DNA of 64,000 bases from Lactobacillus sp. PV012 (GTDB lineage: Bacteria > Bacillota > Bacilli > Lactobacillales > Lactobacillaceae): the NCBI RefSeq assembly GCF_014522325.1, contig NZ_CP041983.1, forward strand, positions 806,001 through 870,000, given 5' to 3'. Each line of letters opens with the position of its first letter. Position 1 is the first letter of the stretch. Both the position numbers and the translations under genes were made by a program. The notes below the pieces were generated by a model. That model saw only the letters and a list, made by a program, of their open reading frames with translations. It was not told where the DNA came from and made no database searches. Shown in pieces: positions 1 to 8,109 of the stretch.

Positions 1-226
1 CATCTAGGTTGTTTAATAAATCTTGGCTATGATTATAAAAATATTTACCAGCTTGAGTAACAGTAAAGCTGCGCCCTATTCTTTCTAAAAGTTGGACGCC
101 TAATTCTGACTCGAGCTCTTTAATTTGCTGTGAAATGGCTGGTTGTGAGATATGACATTCCTCAGCAGCTTTCGTAAAATTTTTATTTTTAACTACTGAA
201 ATAAAATATCTAATTTGATTAAACAT
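1..226 (-). CDS. LysR-type transcriptional regulator, N-terminal part (cut by window start)
   Basis: The first 75 residues are visible and form the winged helix-turn-helix of a LysR regulator. The start reads MFNQIRYFISVVKNKNF, followed by the recognition-helix stretch HISQPAISQQIKELE and then LGVQLLERIGR, all typical of the family. The effector-binding domain lies beyond the left edge of the window. The gene points left, and the promoter should lie in the AT-rich DNA just right of 226. The regulated genes are not visible. LysR proteins usually control a divergent neighbour, but none is found within 1 kb here. Confidence 0.9.
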   Translation of the reverse strand, partial: MFNQIRYFISVVKNKNFTKAAEECHISQPAISQQIKELESELGVQLLERIGRSFTVTQAGKYFYNHSQDLLNNLD

Positions 227-615
227 AATTATCACCTGTATACAAAAATAAAGAATACAATCCTACTTGCATCCATTATTTAAATATTTTTCTCTTATAA
301 TGTCTAATAATTTTTGTCACTGTCTGTGCATCATGATTTCTACCTTCGATATATCTAAATTATCAGAAATTTGAACACTGTATCCTATTTATCAAAAATT
401 AAAAGGTACAATTAAAAATCTGAAAATAATTAAATACTTTCAGATTAATAAATTCCCACGTTCATTTTTATACCTTATCCTTTAATTTCTAACTATGTAC
501 TTACAGTGGTTACCCTTATTCATTTGGTGTTTAGACTTTTACTACCGGCTTAAAAGTAATTACAGCTTACAATCCAAGCCAATCATCTAATCTATTTAAA
601 GCCTTTGCGATTTGT
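227..615. other. Intergenic stretch without a recognisable gene
   Basis: About 390 bases of AT-rich DNA separate the LysR gene from the type I toxin-antitoxin repeat. I see no open frame with a ribosome site, no clear hairpin followed by a T run, and no recognisable gene remnant. Confidence 0.5.
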
Positions 616-637
616 TAAAGGAGCTAGATTAAACCTA

Positions 638-666
638 TTGAAATCTTATTTAATTTATTTTATAAT
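638..666 (+). promoter_or_regulatory. Promoter of antisense RNA II (copy A)
   Basis: TTGAAA at 638-643 and TATAAT at 661-666 are separated by exactly 17 bases, a near-consensus vegetative promoter. The relic loci on the other strand keep the same spacing (TTGCTT-N17-TATAAT and TTGCGT-N17-TATAAT). The transcript should begin around 672. Confidence 0.8.
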
Positions 667-671
667 TGTAA

Positions 672-761
672 AAGAAAAGGAGCTAACGAGTGCCAGTCGT
701 TAACTCCAATCGTAACTTGAATGACTGAATAGTTAGCTAATCCTTGTGATTAGCTTTTTTT
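672..761 (+). ncRNA. Antisense RNA II of Fst/par-like type I toxin-antitoxin locus (copy A)
   Basis: A short RNA of about 90 bases is predicted from the promoter just upstream to the T run at 755-761. It opens with a hairpin (679-707; arms GGAGCTAACGA and TCGTTAACTCC) and ends in an intrinsic terminator shared with the convergent toxin message. Between them are CGTAACTTGAAT (711-722) and GTTAGCTAA (732-740). Close copies lie in the DNA of the toxin 5' untranslated region as CGTAACTG (886-893) and GTTAGCTAA (941-949). This equals the DRa/DRb plus shared-terminator arrangement of the enterococcal par locus, where the antisense RNA blocks toxin translation. The role here is inferred from that architecture. 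Confidence 0.7.
735..761 (+). terminator. Shared terminator of RNA II and toxin message (copy A)
   Basis: The stem AGCTAATC/GATTAGCT has a five-base loop and is followed by seven T on the plus strand. The last codons of the convergent toxin gene lie inside the same stem, so it can pair in both transcripts. Confidence 0.85.
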
Positions 762-838
762 GTTATTGCATAAGCCTTTGCACAACTCACTAAGAATTTA
801 CCTAGTGCATTGAGTGCAATAGCAGAAGCTATTTGCAA
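737..838 (-). CDS. Putative small hydrophobic type I toxin, Fst-like (copy A)
   Basis: This is a 33-residue frame starting at TTG. It begins MQIASAIALNALGKFLV, giving one hydrophobic segment, and ends in the charged tail ITKKANHKD. The stop lies in the terminator stem shared with the convergent antisense RNA. The second copy (17828-17941) differs by a 12-base insertion adding four hydrophobic residues without breaking the frame, which supports translation. The start is uncertain: no upstream in-frame ATG exists, and a GGAG lies 11 bases before TTG. The start is also overlapped by the 14-codon leader at 829-873, so coupled translation is likely. A weak extended -10 (TGTTACAAT, -10 hexamer at 967-972) may drive the message. 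Known Fst toxins are membrane peptides of about this size; the family link here comes from locus architecture, not sequence identity. Confidence 0.55.
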   Translation of the reverse strand: MQIASAIALNALGKFLVSCAKAYAITKKANHKD

Positions 839-873
839 GGAAGCCTACTTCTCCAGTCTATTCCATGTGGCAT
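829..873 (-). CDS. 14-residue leader peptide overlapping toxin start (copy A)
   Basis: The frame reads MPHGIDWRSRLPCK and has the best ribosome site in the locus, GGAGGTGA at 879-886, seven bases before ATG. Its stop overlaps the toxin frame, with the toxin TTG ten bases upstream of the leader end in another frame. The antisense-complementary element DRa' (886-893) abuts the ribosome site, so RNA II should block leader translation first and the toxin indirectly. This recalls the mok/hok logic. Leader and ribosome site are unchanged in the second copy. Confidence 0.5.
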   Translation of the reverse strand: MPHGIDWRSRLPCK

Positions 874-1010
874 GGCTCTCACCTCCGTAACTGAAAATAG
901 GTTGAGGGGTGTGTAGCCATCCAAAGTTACTAAATCATCGGTTAGCTAAACCAATGACCTAATAATATTGTAACAAGATGATAAACAAAAAGCGATCAAA
1001 TTTTGAAGTG

Positions 1011-1055
1011 CCTCATAATTGTTAGACATAGATCTAACAAGTGTGAGGTATTTTT
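1011..1055 (+). terminator. Long hairpin upstream of the toxin promoter (copy A)
   Basis: CCTCA with TTGTTAGA pairs with TCTAACAA and TGAGG, with a run of T on the plus strand. It can act as a plus-strand terminator and insulates the toxin promoter. Copy B keeps an even longer stem at 18109-18156. Confidence 0.6.
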
Positions 1056-1230
1056 ATACTCCCTCTTTGCTTAACTTTTATTAACAGTTTATAGAGAAAA
1101 GGAATACTTGAAAATTACTAGTTATTTATGCTAGCTTACGTATAACGTAAACTAATGAATTTATCGATCTTTTAGGTGAAAAGATAACTTTCAAGCCGTT
1201 ACTCCGATTGATCAAAAGCTAAAAAATAAT

Positions 1231-1262
1231 CAAAAAGCCGATGAAATTCATTCATCGACTTT
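1231..1262 (-). terminator. Terminator of the peptidase-amidotransferase operon
   Basis: On the minus strand AGTCGATGAA pairs with TTCATCGGCT and is followed by TTTTTG. It lies just past the stop of the amidotransferase gene. Confidence 0.8.
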
Positions 1263-1275
1263 AAAGAAAACCTTA

Positions 1276-1950
1276 CTACCAAGTCCTACTAATAAAATCT
1301 AACAACTTAAACATTATTTTTTTATTTTCTTCTGGCACACCGTGTTTTATTATTTCTTGATAAGTCTGGTGTAGAGAATTGTTTTCTGCAGGATATTCTT
1401 GATCATTAATAGCAATTTCACGAAGATTATCTTCTTCAGGCTCAAAATGGAATTGCAGGCCAATCACATTATCATTAAGCAAAAAGCCCTGATTTTTAAC
1501 TAAATCGCTAGAAAACAACAACTTTGCTTCTTTAGGAATTTCAAACATTTGTTGATGCCAATGTAAAGCAGTTAATTTTTCTGGAAGTCCTGGAATTGTT
1601 TGATCTTGCAAATAAACTGGGGCCCAGCCTACTTCTTTGTAAGGCGCATCTAAAACCTCATATCCAACAGCTTTAGCAATTTGTTGAGCACCAAAACAAG
1701 CCCCAAAAATTGGTTTATGCGCTTTAAGCATCTCTTTGATTAATTCACGTTCTTGTTTAATCCAAGTTAAATCATCATTAGGACTCATTGGCCCACCTAA
1801 AATTACTAGCAGATCTGTTTCTTGCGCACTAGGCAAGTGGCCAAATGTTTCTGGATGATAGACATAAAATTGATAATTATTCTTGTCTGCCCAAGATTTA
1901 ATCGCCCCTGGGCCTTCATTGGGTGTATGCTGCAAAACATTAATTCTCAT
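1276..1950 (-). CDS. Class I glutamine amidotransferase (GMP synthase-like)
   Basis: A 224-residue stand-alone GATase1 protein. The nucleophile elbow is GACFGAQ (Cys85), and the His-Glu pair is in QFHFEPE (His168, Glu170), so the triad is complete. The upstream motif LGGPMSPND matches the YebA/GuaA-like family. I start it at ATG 1950, preceded by GAGAGGAGAGG; the longer frame to 2007 would run deep into the preceding peptidase gene. The first codons overlap the end of that gene by 11 bases, so the two are one operon. Members of this family hydrolyse glutamine or gamma-glutamyl compounds, but the substrate is not readable here. Confidence 0.85.
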   Translation of the reverse strand: MRINVLQHTPNEGPGAIKSWADKNNYQFYVYHPETFGHLPSAQETDLLVILGGPMSPNDDLTWIKQERELIKEMLKAHKPIFGACFGAQQIAKAVGYEVLDAPYKEVGWAPVYLQDQTIPGLPEKLTALHWHQQMFEIPKEAKLLFSSDLVKNQGFLLNDNVIGLQFHFEPEEDNLREIAINDQEYPAENNSLHQTYQEIIKHGVPEENKKIMFKLLDFISRTW

Positions 1951-3109
1951 TTTTCCTCTCCTCTCTAGTGGCAAAAAAGTTTTTAATAATTTCTTGATAT
2001 GTTTCAATTATCTTTAAGTAGCTTGATATTGTAGTATATTCATTACTTTGGTGAGCTTGTTCCCATTTATCAGGACCTAAAACTACTACAGGAAGGTCTT
2101 TTCTTTTCAAGGTGAAAACACTCGCATCAGTTGCTCCATTAATAATATCTAGTTTTATTTCATCAGAAAAATTATTTTTTGCGGCCTTAAAAGCTAGCTG
2201 TACAAAAGAGTCTTCTGGCGCTGTAGCAATCGGATAAAAACTTTGAATCACTTCTAACGCTAAATTGTAGGGAGAATTTTGATTAATATCATCAACTAGC
2301 CCTTGTAGTCTCTCGATCACCTTATCATTATCAAAAACAGCGGTTGGACGAATATTTCCCTTTAGACTTGCTGTCGAAGGAATGATGTTGACCTGACTAC
2401 CTCCCTGGATTAAGGTTACACTATGCTTAACTGCGCCTAAATAAGGATCTTGTGGCACAGCATCAAATAAGGTCTGTTCTTTTTTGATGAATTCAACTAA
2501 ACCATTAATTGCATTGATGCCCTTTTCCGGTTTTGAACTGTGAAAAGATTTTCCTTTACTTTTAATCTCATAATTGAGGCTTCCTGAATGAGCAAAAATA
2601 ATATTCCCGCCCGTCGGTTCTCCAACTAAGAGTGCGCTTAAATCCTGAGCAATATTTTGTTTTTGAAGGCGATTAGCGCCGGGAGTGCCGTATTCTTCGC
2701 CTGCAGTAATTATCAATCTTACTTTTCCATTTTTGGGCAGTTTATCTGCTTCTTTCAGCTCGATTAAAGCAATTATTTGAGCGGCTAAACCACTTTTCAT
2801 ATCACTAGAGCCACGCCCATATAGTCTATCACCTTTGATAGTTGCAGAAAATGGAGGATAAGTCCACTCCCTTTCAGACACAGCAACTGTATCCATATGG
2901 CCAGTTAATCCTAAGATATTTTGACTATCTTTATCTCCTACTTCAGCAATTAAATTGGCTCGCTTATCACCAAAGGCATCAATTTTTGCGTCAATGTCAT
3001 ACTTTTTTAATAATGATCGAAGGTATCTAGCAACCTCTATTTCATTACCGTTAACCGAATTAATCTTAATTAAGTCAGTCAAAATTTTGATTTTTTGCGT
3101 TTTGTCCAT
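1940..3109 (-). CDS. M20 family metallopeptidase (ArgE/DapE/carboxypeptidase G2 type)
   Basis: This 389-residue cytosolic zinc hydrolase carries the M20 metal ligands in order: GHMDTV (His71), GRGSSDMKSG (Asp103), the catalytic AGEEYGTPGA (Glu138-Glu139) and a C-terminal QAHQSNEY histidine. Length and motifs fit the lactobacillal ArgE/DapE deacylase family. Annotation as succinyl-diaminopimelate desuccinylase is common but cannot be separated from dipeptidase or aminoacylase activity by sequence. It is the first gene of a two-gene operon with the amidotransferase at 1276-1950. Confidence 0.85.
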   Translation of the reverse strand: MDKTQKIKILTDLIKINSVNGNEIEVARYLRSLLKKYDIDAKIDAFGDKRANLIAEVGDKDSQNILGLTGHMDTVAVSEREWTYPPFSATIKGDRLYGRGSSDMKSGLAAQIIALIELKEADKLPKNGKVRLIITAGEEYGTPGANRLQKQNIAQDLSALLVGEPTGGNIIFAHSGSLNYEIKSKGKSFHSSKPEKGINAINGLVEFIKKEQTLFDAVPQDPYLGAVKHSVTLIQGGSQVNIIPSTASLKGNIRPTAVFDNDKVIERLQGLVDDINQNSPYNLALEVIQSFYPIATAPEDSFVQLAFKAAKNNFSDEIKLDIINGATDASVFTLKRKDLPVVVLGPDKWEQAHQSNEYTTISSYLKIIETYQEIIKNFFATREERKNEN

Positions 3110-3183
3110 ACTTTCATCTTCTTTATAAAATTAATTAACATTATGATAACATGAAAAGTTTATTCTTAAACTATTTTCCATAA

Positions 3184-3212
3184 CAAAAAGACATCCCTTA
3201 CAGATGTCTTTG
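3184..3212 (-). terminator. Terminator after the 77-residue protein gene
   Basis: GACATC/GATGTC stem followed on the minus strand by TTTTTG. Confidence 0.75.
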
Positions 3213-3219
3213 GTTTGCT

Positions 3220-3453
3220 TTATAAAAAGTGATGCTTCTTCATTCTTTGCTCAAAAATACCATTTACTAATTTGGTCATCTCTTCTTTATCGGCGGTACT
3301 TACTTCATCATTTTCAAATTTTGCATACAAGTCGGGATGTTCTCGAGCAATTAACTTACAAGTACCGCCAGTAGCATGCTTACGAAACATCTTGGGAATC
3401 TTTTCTAAATACTCTGGTTTTACTAAAGCAATAATTTTCTCATTAGCTGTCAT
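3220..3453 (-). CDS. Conserved small protein of unknown function (77 aa)
   Basis: A soluble, charged 77-residue protein starting MTANEKIIALVKPEYLEKIP, with no signal peptide or membrane segment. It has a good GAAGGAGGG-type ribosome site and its own terminator, so it looks like a real monocistronic gene. I do not recognise a domain. A single cysteine follows a TGGT turn. Confidence 0.7.
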   Translation of the reverse strand: MTANEKIIALVKPEYLEKIPKMFRKHATGGTCKLIAREHPDLYAKFENDEVSTADKEEMTKLVNGIFEQRMKKHHFL

Positions 3454-3520
3454 CTTTAACCCTCCTTCGGTTCTTTTAGTTGTCCTTATTTTATTATTTG
3501 GCAGTCAAAATTGCAAAAAC

Positions 3521-4378
3521 TTAATTACCCTTTAAAAAAGATTTTATTTTTTGCATGTTATCATAGGCAGTTTTAACACCAATCTCATACACATTTTGAA
3601 TTGCTTGAGGTGAATTTTTAAAAGTCTTCACCTTTAAAGGCTCAGGCGGCGCAATTATTAGCATTTCTCCACCTTTTTCTAATTTCTTCATTTTATCCAA
3701 AGTAGCATTGTAGTTAACTGCACGATTTAAAACTTGCTTTTTAACCGCTGGATAATCTTTAAAAATTCTTGAATAAAGACGTTGATGTTTCCCAGGAGTT
3801 TTACGATATGAGCGTGGTTGGGTAGTAATTACAACTTGTTTGGTTGGGCCAAATCTAGGAAAGAAGTCAATTGGAATTGAATCACTCACGCCACCATCCC
3901 AATAATGATTGCCATTAATTTCAACTGGTTTGGCAAAAACAGGAATCGAAGCAGAAGCCTTGATCCACTCCATATCTTCACCCCGTCCACTAATCAGACG
4001 ATGAAAGGTCGGCTTCCCAGTTTCAATATTAGTTGCGCAAACCCAAAAGTCCATCGGATCACTAGCAAAAGTATCATAATCAAAATAGTCTAATAAGTCA
4101 GGAATAATATGATAGCACATTTCTACATTATAAAGATTACCAGTTTTGCGCCAACTTTTAAAACTAGCATAGTTATCATCTTTAGCAAATCTCTTATTGT
4201 AACGCAGGGCTCTTTGGGGTTGGTGAGATTTATAATTTACTCCAAAAGCAGCTCCAGCTGATACCCCTACTGCTTGATCAAATTTAATATTGTTTTTCAA
4301 AAAGACATCTAATACACTTGTAGTAAAGATATCTCTGATTGCTCCACCTTCGAGCACAAGTGATGTTTTTTGTTTCAT
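3521..4378 (-). CDS. Patatin-like phospholipase family protein
   Basis: This 285-residue protein has the patatin hallmarks: an oxyanion stretch LEGGAIRDI near the N-terminus, the nucleophile elbow GVSAG (Ser40) and the dyad aspartate in DGGVSD (Asp161). It resembles the bacterial YjjU group of cytosolic serine acyl hydrolases. No signal peptide is present. It stands alone between short intergenic spaces, and nothing nearby indicates its substrate. Confidence 0.88.
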   Translation of the reverse strand: MKQKTSLVLEGGAIRDIFTTSVLDVFLKNNIKFDQAVGVSAGAAFGVNYKSHQPQRALRYNKRFAKDDNYASFKSWRKTGNLYNVEMCYHIIPDLLDYFDYDTFASDPMDFWVCATNIETGKPTFHRLISGRGEDMEWIKASASIPVFAKPVEINGNHYWDGGVSDSIPIDFFPRFGPTKQVVITTQPRSYRKTPGKHQRLYSRIFKDYPAVKKQVLNRAVNYNATLDKMKKLEKGGEMLIIAPPEPLKVKTFKNSPQAIQNVYEIGVKTAYDNMQKIKSFLKGN

Positions 4379-4498
4379 ATAATGTAATCTTCTGATGTAA
4401 TTTTTTTCTTTGTAATAAGAAGAGATATCCCAGATATCAGGTTAAAGTAAAAAATTAACTCTCCATATAACAATTTTGTATCTATTAAGCAATATAAT

Positions 4499-4873
4499 TT
4501 ATTCTTTTCCTACAATGTCTTCTACATATTCCTGGAGTAAATCAATTGTTTTCTTATTTAAATGATTAATAATCTTTCCGTGTCTTGCAACAAAATCGAA
4601 ATTTTGTAACTGCCACAAAACTATGTACCCTTTAACTCCTGTACCGTTAGAACCATTAATAAGAATAGGAAGATATCTTGGATTATTCTCATAATTTGAA
4701 GTAGTTATTGGAAATCCTAAAAACATATGCGTTGCATGATTATAACTATTCGTACTCATTACTACATAATGTCTACGAATATTATTAGTAGAAGGATCAT
4801 GTCCTCCCATTTCATGTCCCGCATGTGGTTCAGCATCTACAATAATAACATCACCTTTATTTGGAAAAATCAT
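4499..4873 (-). CDS. MazF/PemK-family toxin-like endoribonuclease
   Basis: The 124-residue product begins MIFPNKGDVIIVDAEPHAGH and continues with HYVVMSTNSYNHAT and GFPITTS, the beta-barrel signature of MazF/PemK toxins. ATG at 4873 is preferred; the longer frame to 4945 would lie inside the antitoxin gene. It overlaps the upstream antitoxin gene by 17 bases, the usual coupling of such pairs. Family members cleave mRNA at short sequence motifs; the motif here is unknown. Confidence 0.85.
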   Translation of the reverse strand: MIFPNKGDVIIVDAEPHAGHEMGGHDPSTNNIRRHYVVMSTNSYNHATHMFLGFPITTSNYENNPRYLPILINGSNGTGVKGYIVLWQLQNFDFVARHGKIINHLNKKTIDLLQEYVEDIVGKE

Positions 4874-5111
4874 TACTAATCTCCTTACCAACTGGCTTAA
4901 CCTCTTGTAGTAACGGATCTTTTTTAACATCATGTTGATAATCATAATTTTTCCATTCAGGAGTACTAAAGATATTCACATGTTTTTTAACAGGCGTAAA
5001 TACTATAGTCTGACCTACATTCTTAACATCATACTCATTCCCAAGTGTTTTAATATCTTTAGGAACAGTTAAAGTTTTAGAATTTCCTACAGTTCGTAAT
5101 TTTACTGACAT
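4857..5111 (-). CDS. MazE/PemI-like antitoxin
   Basis: An 84-residue protein whose N-terminus (MSVKLRTVGNSKTLTVPKDI) has the AbrB/MazE DNA-binding pattern, followed by a charged, probably disordered tail that would wrap the toxin. It precedes and overlaps the MazF-like gene. A perfect 9-bp-arm palindrome sits just upstream of its ribosome site, consistent with autorepression by the antitoxin-toxin complex. Confidence 0.82.
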   Translation of the reverse strand: MSVKLRTVGNSKTLTVPKDIKTLGNEYDVKNVGQTIVFTPVKKHVNIFSTPEWKNYDYQHDVKKDPLLQEVKPVGKEISNDFSK

Positions 5112-5122
5112 TTTGTTTCTCC

Positions 5123-5163
5123 TTTGTATACATAAGTGTATACAAAAATTATAAAGATGTCAA
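5123..5163 (-). promoter_or_regulatory. Promoter and palindromic operator of the mazEF-like pair
   Basis: TTTGTATAC and GTATACAAA form a perfect inverted repeat with a six-base spacer at 5123-5146, twelve bases from the antitoxin start. A TTGACA (5158-5163) lies 17 bases before TACACT inside the palindrome on the minus strand, and a TATAAT lies at 5149-5154. The operator therefore overlaps the start of transcription, the standard autoregulatory layout. Confidence 0.7.
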
Positions 5164-5315
5164 CTAAACTATAAGTGACTGTTTAAATCAACTAAATTCT
5201 TACTTGTCTACTGATTTACTAACTTTTTATCTTTCAGTTCAATAATTTGTATTTTTTCAAAAAGAGATTATTGTAGAGATATAAGATAATAGTTTGTTTT
5301 AAGGAGGTCTCTTTT

Positions 5316-6680
5316 ATGGATAAACGCAAAGTTATTATTGTTGGTGCTTCTCATGGTGGTCATGAATCTGCAATTGAATTATTAGATAAGTATGATGATG
5401 TTGATGTAACTGTTTATGAAGCAGCTGACTTTATCTCATTTATGTCGTGTGGCATGCAGTTATATCTTGAAGATAAAGTTACTGCTCGTGATGATGTCCG
5501 TAATTTTAAGGCAGAAGATATTGAAAAACGTGGTGGTAACGTTTATGACAGCCACCTAGTTACTGGTATTGATGCCGATAAGCACACTGTAACTGTAAAA
5601 GATCTAAAGACTAATATTAGTAAAGAAGAGCACTATGATAAATTAATTCTTTCATCAGGTGTTACTCCACAAACTCTTCCAGTCCCTGGTAGTGATTTAG
5701 GAAATATTTACTTAATGCGTGGGCGTGATTGGGCTATGCAATTAAAAGATGCAGCTGCTGATCCCGCAATTAAAAATGTAGCTATTATTGGTGCTGGTTA
5801 TATTGGTACCGAAGCTAGTGAAGTATTTGCCAAAGCTGGCAAACATGTTACTTTAATGGATATGATTGGTCATCCTCTTGAAACTTACCTTAACCAAAAA
5901 TTCACCCATATTCTTGAACCTGTCTTTAAAGAACATATGGATCTTAAAATGGGTGCAAAGATCCTTGGATTCGAGGGAGATAAAAAGGTTAAGCGTGTTA
6001 AAACTGACAGCGGTGATGTAGATGCTGACTTAGTTGTTATTGCTGCTGGTGTTAAACCTGCAACTGATTGGTTAAAAGGTACGATCGATTTAGATGAGCG
6101 TGGATTTATTAAAACTGATGATTACCTCCGCACTAATCATGAAGATGTTGTTGCTATTGGGGATGCAATTAAACCACTTTCAATCCCAGCAAATCAAAAG
6201 ATGCCAATTGCGTTAGCAACTACTGCAAGACGCGAAGCTCAATACGTTGTTAACAATCTTTTCGATAAAAAACCTGCTCGTCCTTTCAAGGGTGTAGTTG
6301 GTGCATCTGCTTTAAGTTTCTTTGATTACAAATTTGCCACTGCAGGTCTTAACGAATTTTCTGCTAAAAAGCTTGGGTTAGACCACGCTGAGAGTTATTA
6401 TGAAGATTCAATGCGTCCTGCTTATATTCCAGAAGCTGATAATCCAAAAGTTTATGTAAGTTTAACCTTTAATCCTCTTACCCATCAAATTTTAGGTGGT
6501 GCTGTTTTATCTAAGTACGATATTACTGCTCAAGGTAATGTATTAGCATTAGCCATTAGTCATAAAATGACTTTGGAAGATTTGGCTGAACAAGATTTCT
6601 TCTTCCAACCTGGATTTGATCGTCAATGGAGTTTGTTAAACTTAGCAGCTCAACATGCTTTAGGCAGAGCAAGATTTTAG
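5316..6680 (+). CDS. nox: NADH oxidase / CoA-disulfide reductase family flavoprotein
   Basis: This 454-residue protein has an N-terminal FAD-binding motif (VGASHGGHESA), the single redox cysteine in SFMSCGMQLY (Cys45), an NAD-binding motif GAGYIGTEASE and a C-terminal dimerisation domain. These are features of water-forming NADH oxidases and their CoA-disulfide reductase relatives. In lactobacilli such enzymes regenerate NAD+ under oxygen. A strong AAGGAGG lies 10 bases before ATG. It is a single-gene unit with its own terminator. Peroxide- and water-forming types cannot be told apart by motif alone. Confidence 0.88.
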   Translation: MDKRKVIIVGASHGGHESAIELLDKYDDVDVTVYEAADFISFMSCGMQLYLEDKVTARDDVRNFKAEDIEKRGGNVYDSHLVTGIDADKHTVTVKDLKTNISKEEHYDKLILSSGVTPQTLPVPGSDLGNIYLMRGRDWAMQLKDAAADPAIKNVAIIGAGYIGTEASEVFAKAGKHVTLMDMIGHPLETYLNQKFTHILEPVFKEHMDLKMGAKILGFEGDKKVKRVKTDSGDVDADLVVIAAGVKPATDWLKGTIDLDERGFIKTDDYLRTNHEDVVAIGDAIKPLSIPANQKMPIALATTARREAQYVVNNLFDKKPARPFKGVVGASALSFFDYKFATAGLNEFSAKKLGLDHAESYYEDSMRPAYIPEADNPKVYVSLTFNPLTHQILGGAVLSKYDITAQGNVLALAISHKMTLEDLAEQDFFFQPGFDRQWSLLNLAAQHALGRARF

Positions 6681-6705
6681 AATTTTGAAATAATTTAGAG
6701 CTAAA

Positions 6706-6737
6706 AAGGCATCCCCGCTATGAGGGATGCCTTTTTT
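6706..6737. terminator. Bidirectional terminator between nox and the secreted FnIII protein
   Basis: GGCATCCC/GGGATGCC stem with a T run on the plus side and an A run on the other side, so it can end both convergent genes. Confidence 0.85.
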
Positions 6738-6747
6738 ACATACTGCA

Positions 6748-8100
6748 CTAAGCAGGATTATTAGTGATTGTCACAGTTTTGATGTCTGACCAATCACTTT
6801 TAAGAGAACTAGTTAATGCACGAACTCGTACTTCATATTGTGTTCCCTTTTTAAAGTCTTTTTCTCTATCTATTTCAGTTTTGGATTTGCTACCGGTAAT
6901 AAAACTTTTCCATTCGGAAGTCCCCTTAACTCGGTAAGCAACTTCATAACTATCGACAGCTTTATTTTCATTCCATTTTACAGAAATATAAGGTTCATCA
7001 TTACCATGATCGTCATAGTAATCTAAGTTAATATTTGGTTTAACTGGTGTCTTATCGTTTGATGTTAATGGACGATAGTAAGTAAATTGCTTAACTGCAG
7101 ATTTTGTACCATAAGCTTTATATGGCTCATTAATTCCAATAACCGCTGTCGTCAAATTTTCACCATTAACAAGGGAAGAATTAGGAATTAAACCACTTGT
7201 AGTATTTGAAAAGAATGCCGGATTTCCATATAAATATCCTGAATGATTATTATCAACATTGTAATAAATTCCATACTTAGTTGCGTGGTCAGTAGGTGTG
7301 TAATCTACTTGAACTCCTTGATCAGTTGACTTAATGTTAGTAATCTTAACAGCTCCTGGAATTTGATCAGTATCTTCTTCGGTAAGTTTAAAATTATATT
7401 GTCCAGTTAAGTTAGAAAATGAAAGGTTGTAGCTACCAGCACCTACGTACCAGCTGAAAGTACGATGACGTACACCACCGCTTACATCGTATGGAGCAAA
7501 ATCGTAGGCAGCGTTAAAATCTTTAGCCAAAGACTCTAAGTCAACACCCAATTTGCTCATGTGTCCGTGATAAACTGGCATTGTATTAACATCAAGAGTA
7601 ACTTTTTTAGGTTTGTCTAAGGTAATTTCATAGTCGTGCCAAGTATCAAATTTATAAGTATGATACATATTCAGTAATCCTTTAATAGTCTGCCCCGATT
7701 GAATTTTTTCTACCTTAGGTTTCTCCTCCTTACTCATAATTGGAAACGTATCTAGGTCCTTACGCAAGCTAGTGAGTTTAGTAAAGCTAGTTTTAATCTT
7801 AGCATTTGCAGTCGTCGTTATAGTATAGTTACCAGAACGTAAGTAGTAAACCTTGGTGTCCTTGGTTTTGCCAGGATAAGCAACAGCATTCCATTTATTA
7901 ACATTTTTGATAGTGTATTTGTTACTTCCTTTTACAGTCAACCTACCTGGGACTTTTAGGCGAAGTTTATAGGTTTTTCCTTTGATTAAACTACTAGTTG
8001 CATGGGTTGATACAGTGTTTGTAGCAGCATTTGCAGTTGGGGCGGTTAAAAAGAGAGCTCCAGCTGCAAATGCTGTAAATAAAATTGTGTGTTTCTTCAT
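6748..8100 (-). CDS. Secreted protein with C-terminal fibronectin type III domains
   Basis: A 450-residue exported protein. The first 25 residues (MKKHTILFTAFAAGALFLTA, then an ANA site) are a signal peptide. A lysine-rich beta-strand N-terminal half follows, then two fibronectin III-like modules at roughly 275-355 and 360-448, the last containing SYEVAYRVKGTSEWKSF and YEVRVRALTSS. There is no LPxTG or membrane anchor, so it is released or bound non-covalently. Its start lies 9 bases past the stop of the hydrolase gene, so the two are probably co-transcribed. Function unknown. Confidence 0.75.
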   Translation of the reverse strand: MKKHTILFTAFAAGALFLTAPTANAATNTVSTHATSSLIKGKTYKLRLKVPGRLTVKGSNKYTIKNVNKWNAVAYPGKTKDTKVYYLRSGNYTITTTANAKIKTSFTKLTSLRKDLDTFPIMSKEEKPKVEKIQSGQTIKGLLNMYHTYKFDTWHDYEITLDKPKKVTLDVNTMPVYHGHMSKLGVDLESLAKDFNAAYDFAPYDVSGGVRHRTFSWYVGAGSYNLSFSNLTGQYNFKLTEEDTDQIPGAVKITNIKSTDQGVQVDYTPTDHATKYGIYYNVDNNHSGYLYGNPAFFSNTTSGLIPNSSLVNGENLTTAVIGINEPYKAYGTKSAVKQFTYYRPLTSNDKTPVKPNINLDYYDDHGNDEPYISVKWNENKAVDSYEVAYRVKGTSEWKSFITGSKSKTEIDREKDFKKGTQYEVRVRALTSSLKSDWSDIKTVTITNNPA

Positions 8101-8109
8101 TTTTTCTCC

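Larger units (their letters stand above)
616..1049. repeat. Copy A of a 430-450 bp duplicated toxin-antitoxin locus
   Basis: This segment is repeated with near identity at about 17705-18153 in the same orientation. The only sizeable difference is a 12-base insertion in the second copy, which falls in the toxin frame and keeps it open. No transposase or terminal inverted repeats accompany either copy, so this is a duplicated gene cassette rather than an insertion sequence. Confidence 0.9.

Noticed and set aside
616..1049. Insertion sequence or mobile element for the A/B repeat
   Set aside because: No transposase frame, terminal inverted repeats or target duplications; the content is a toxin-antitoxin locus.
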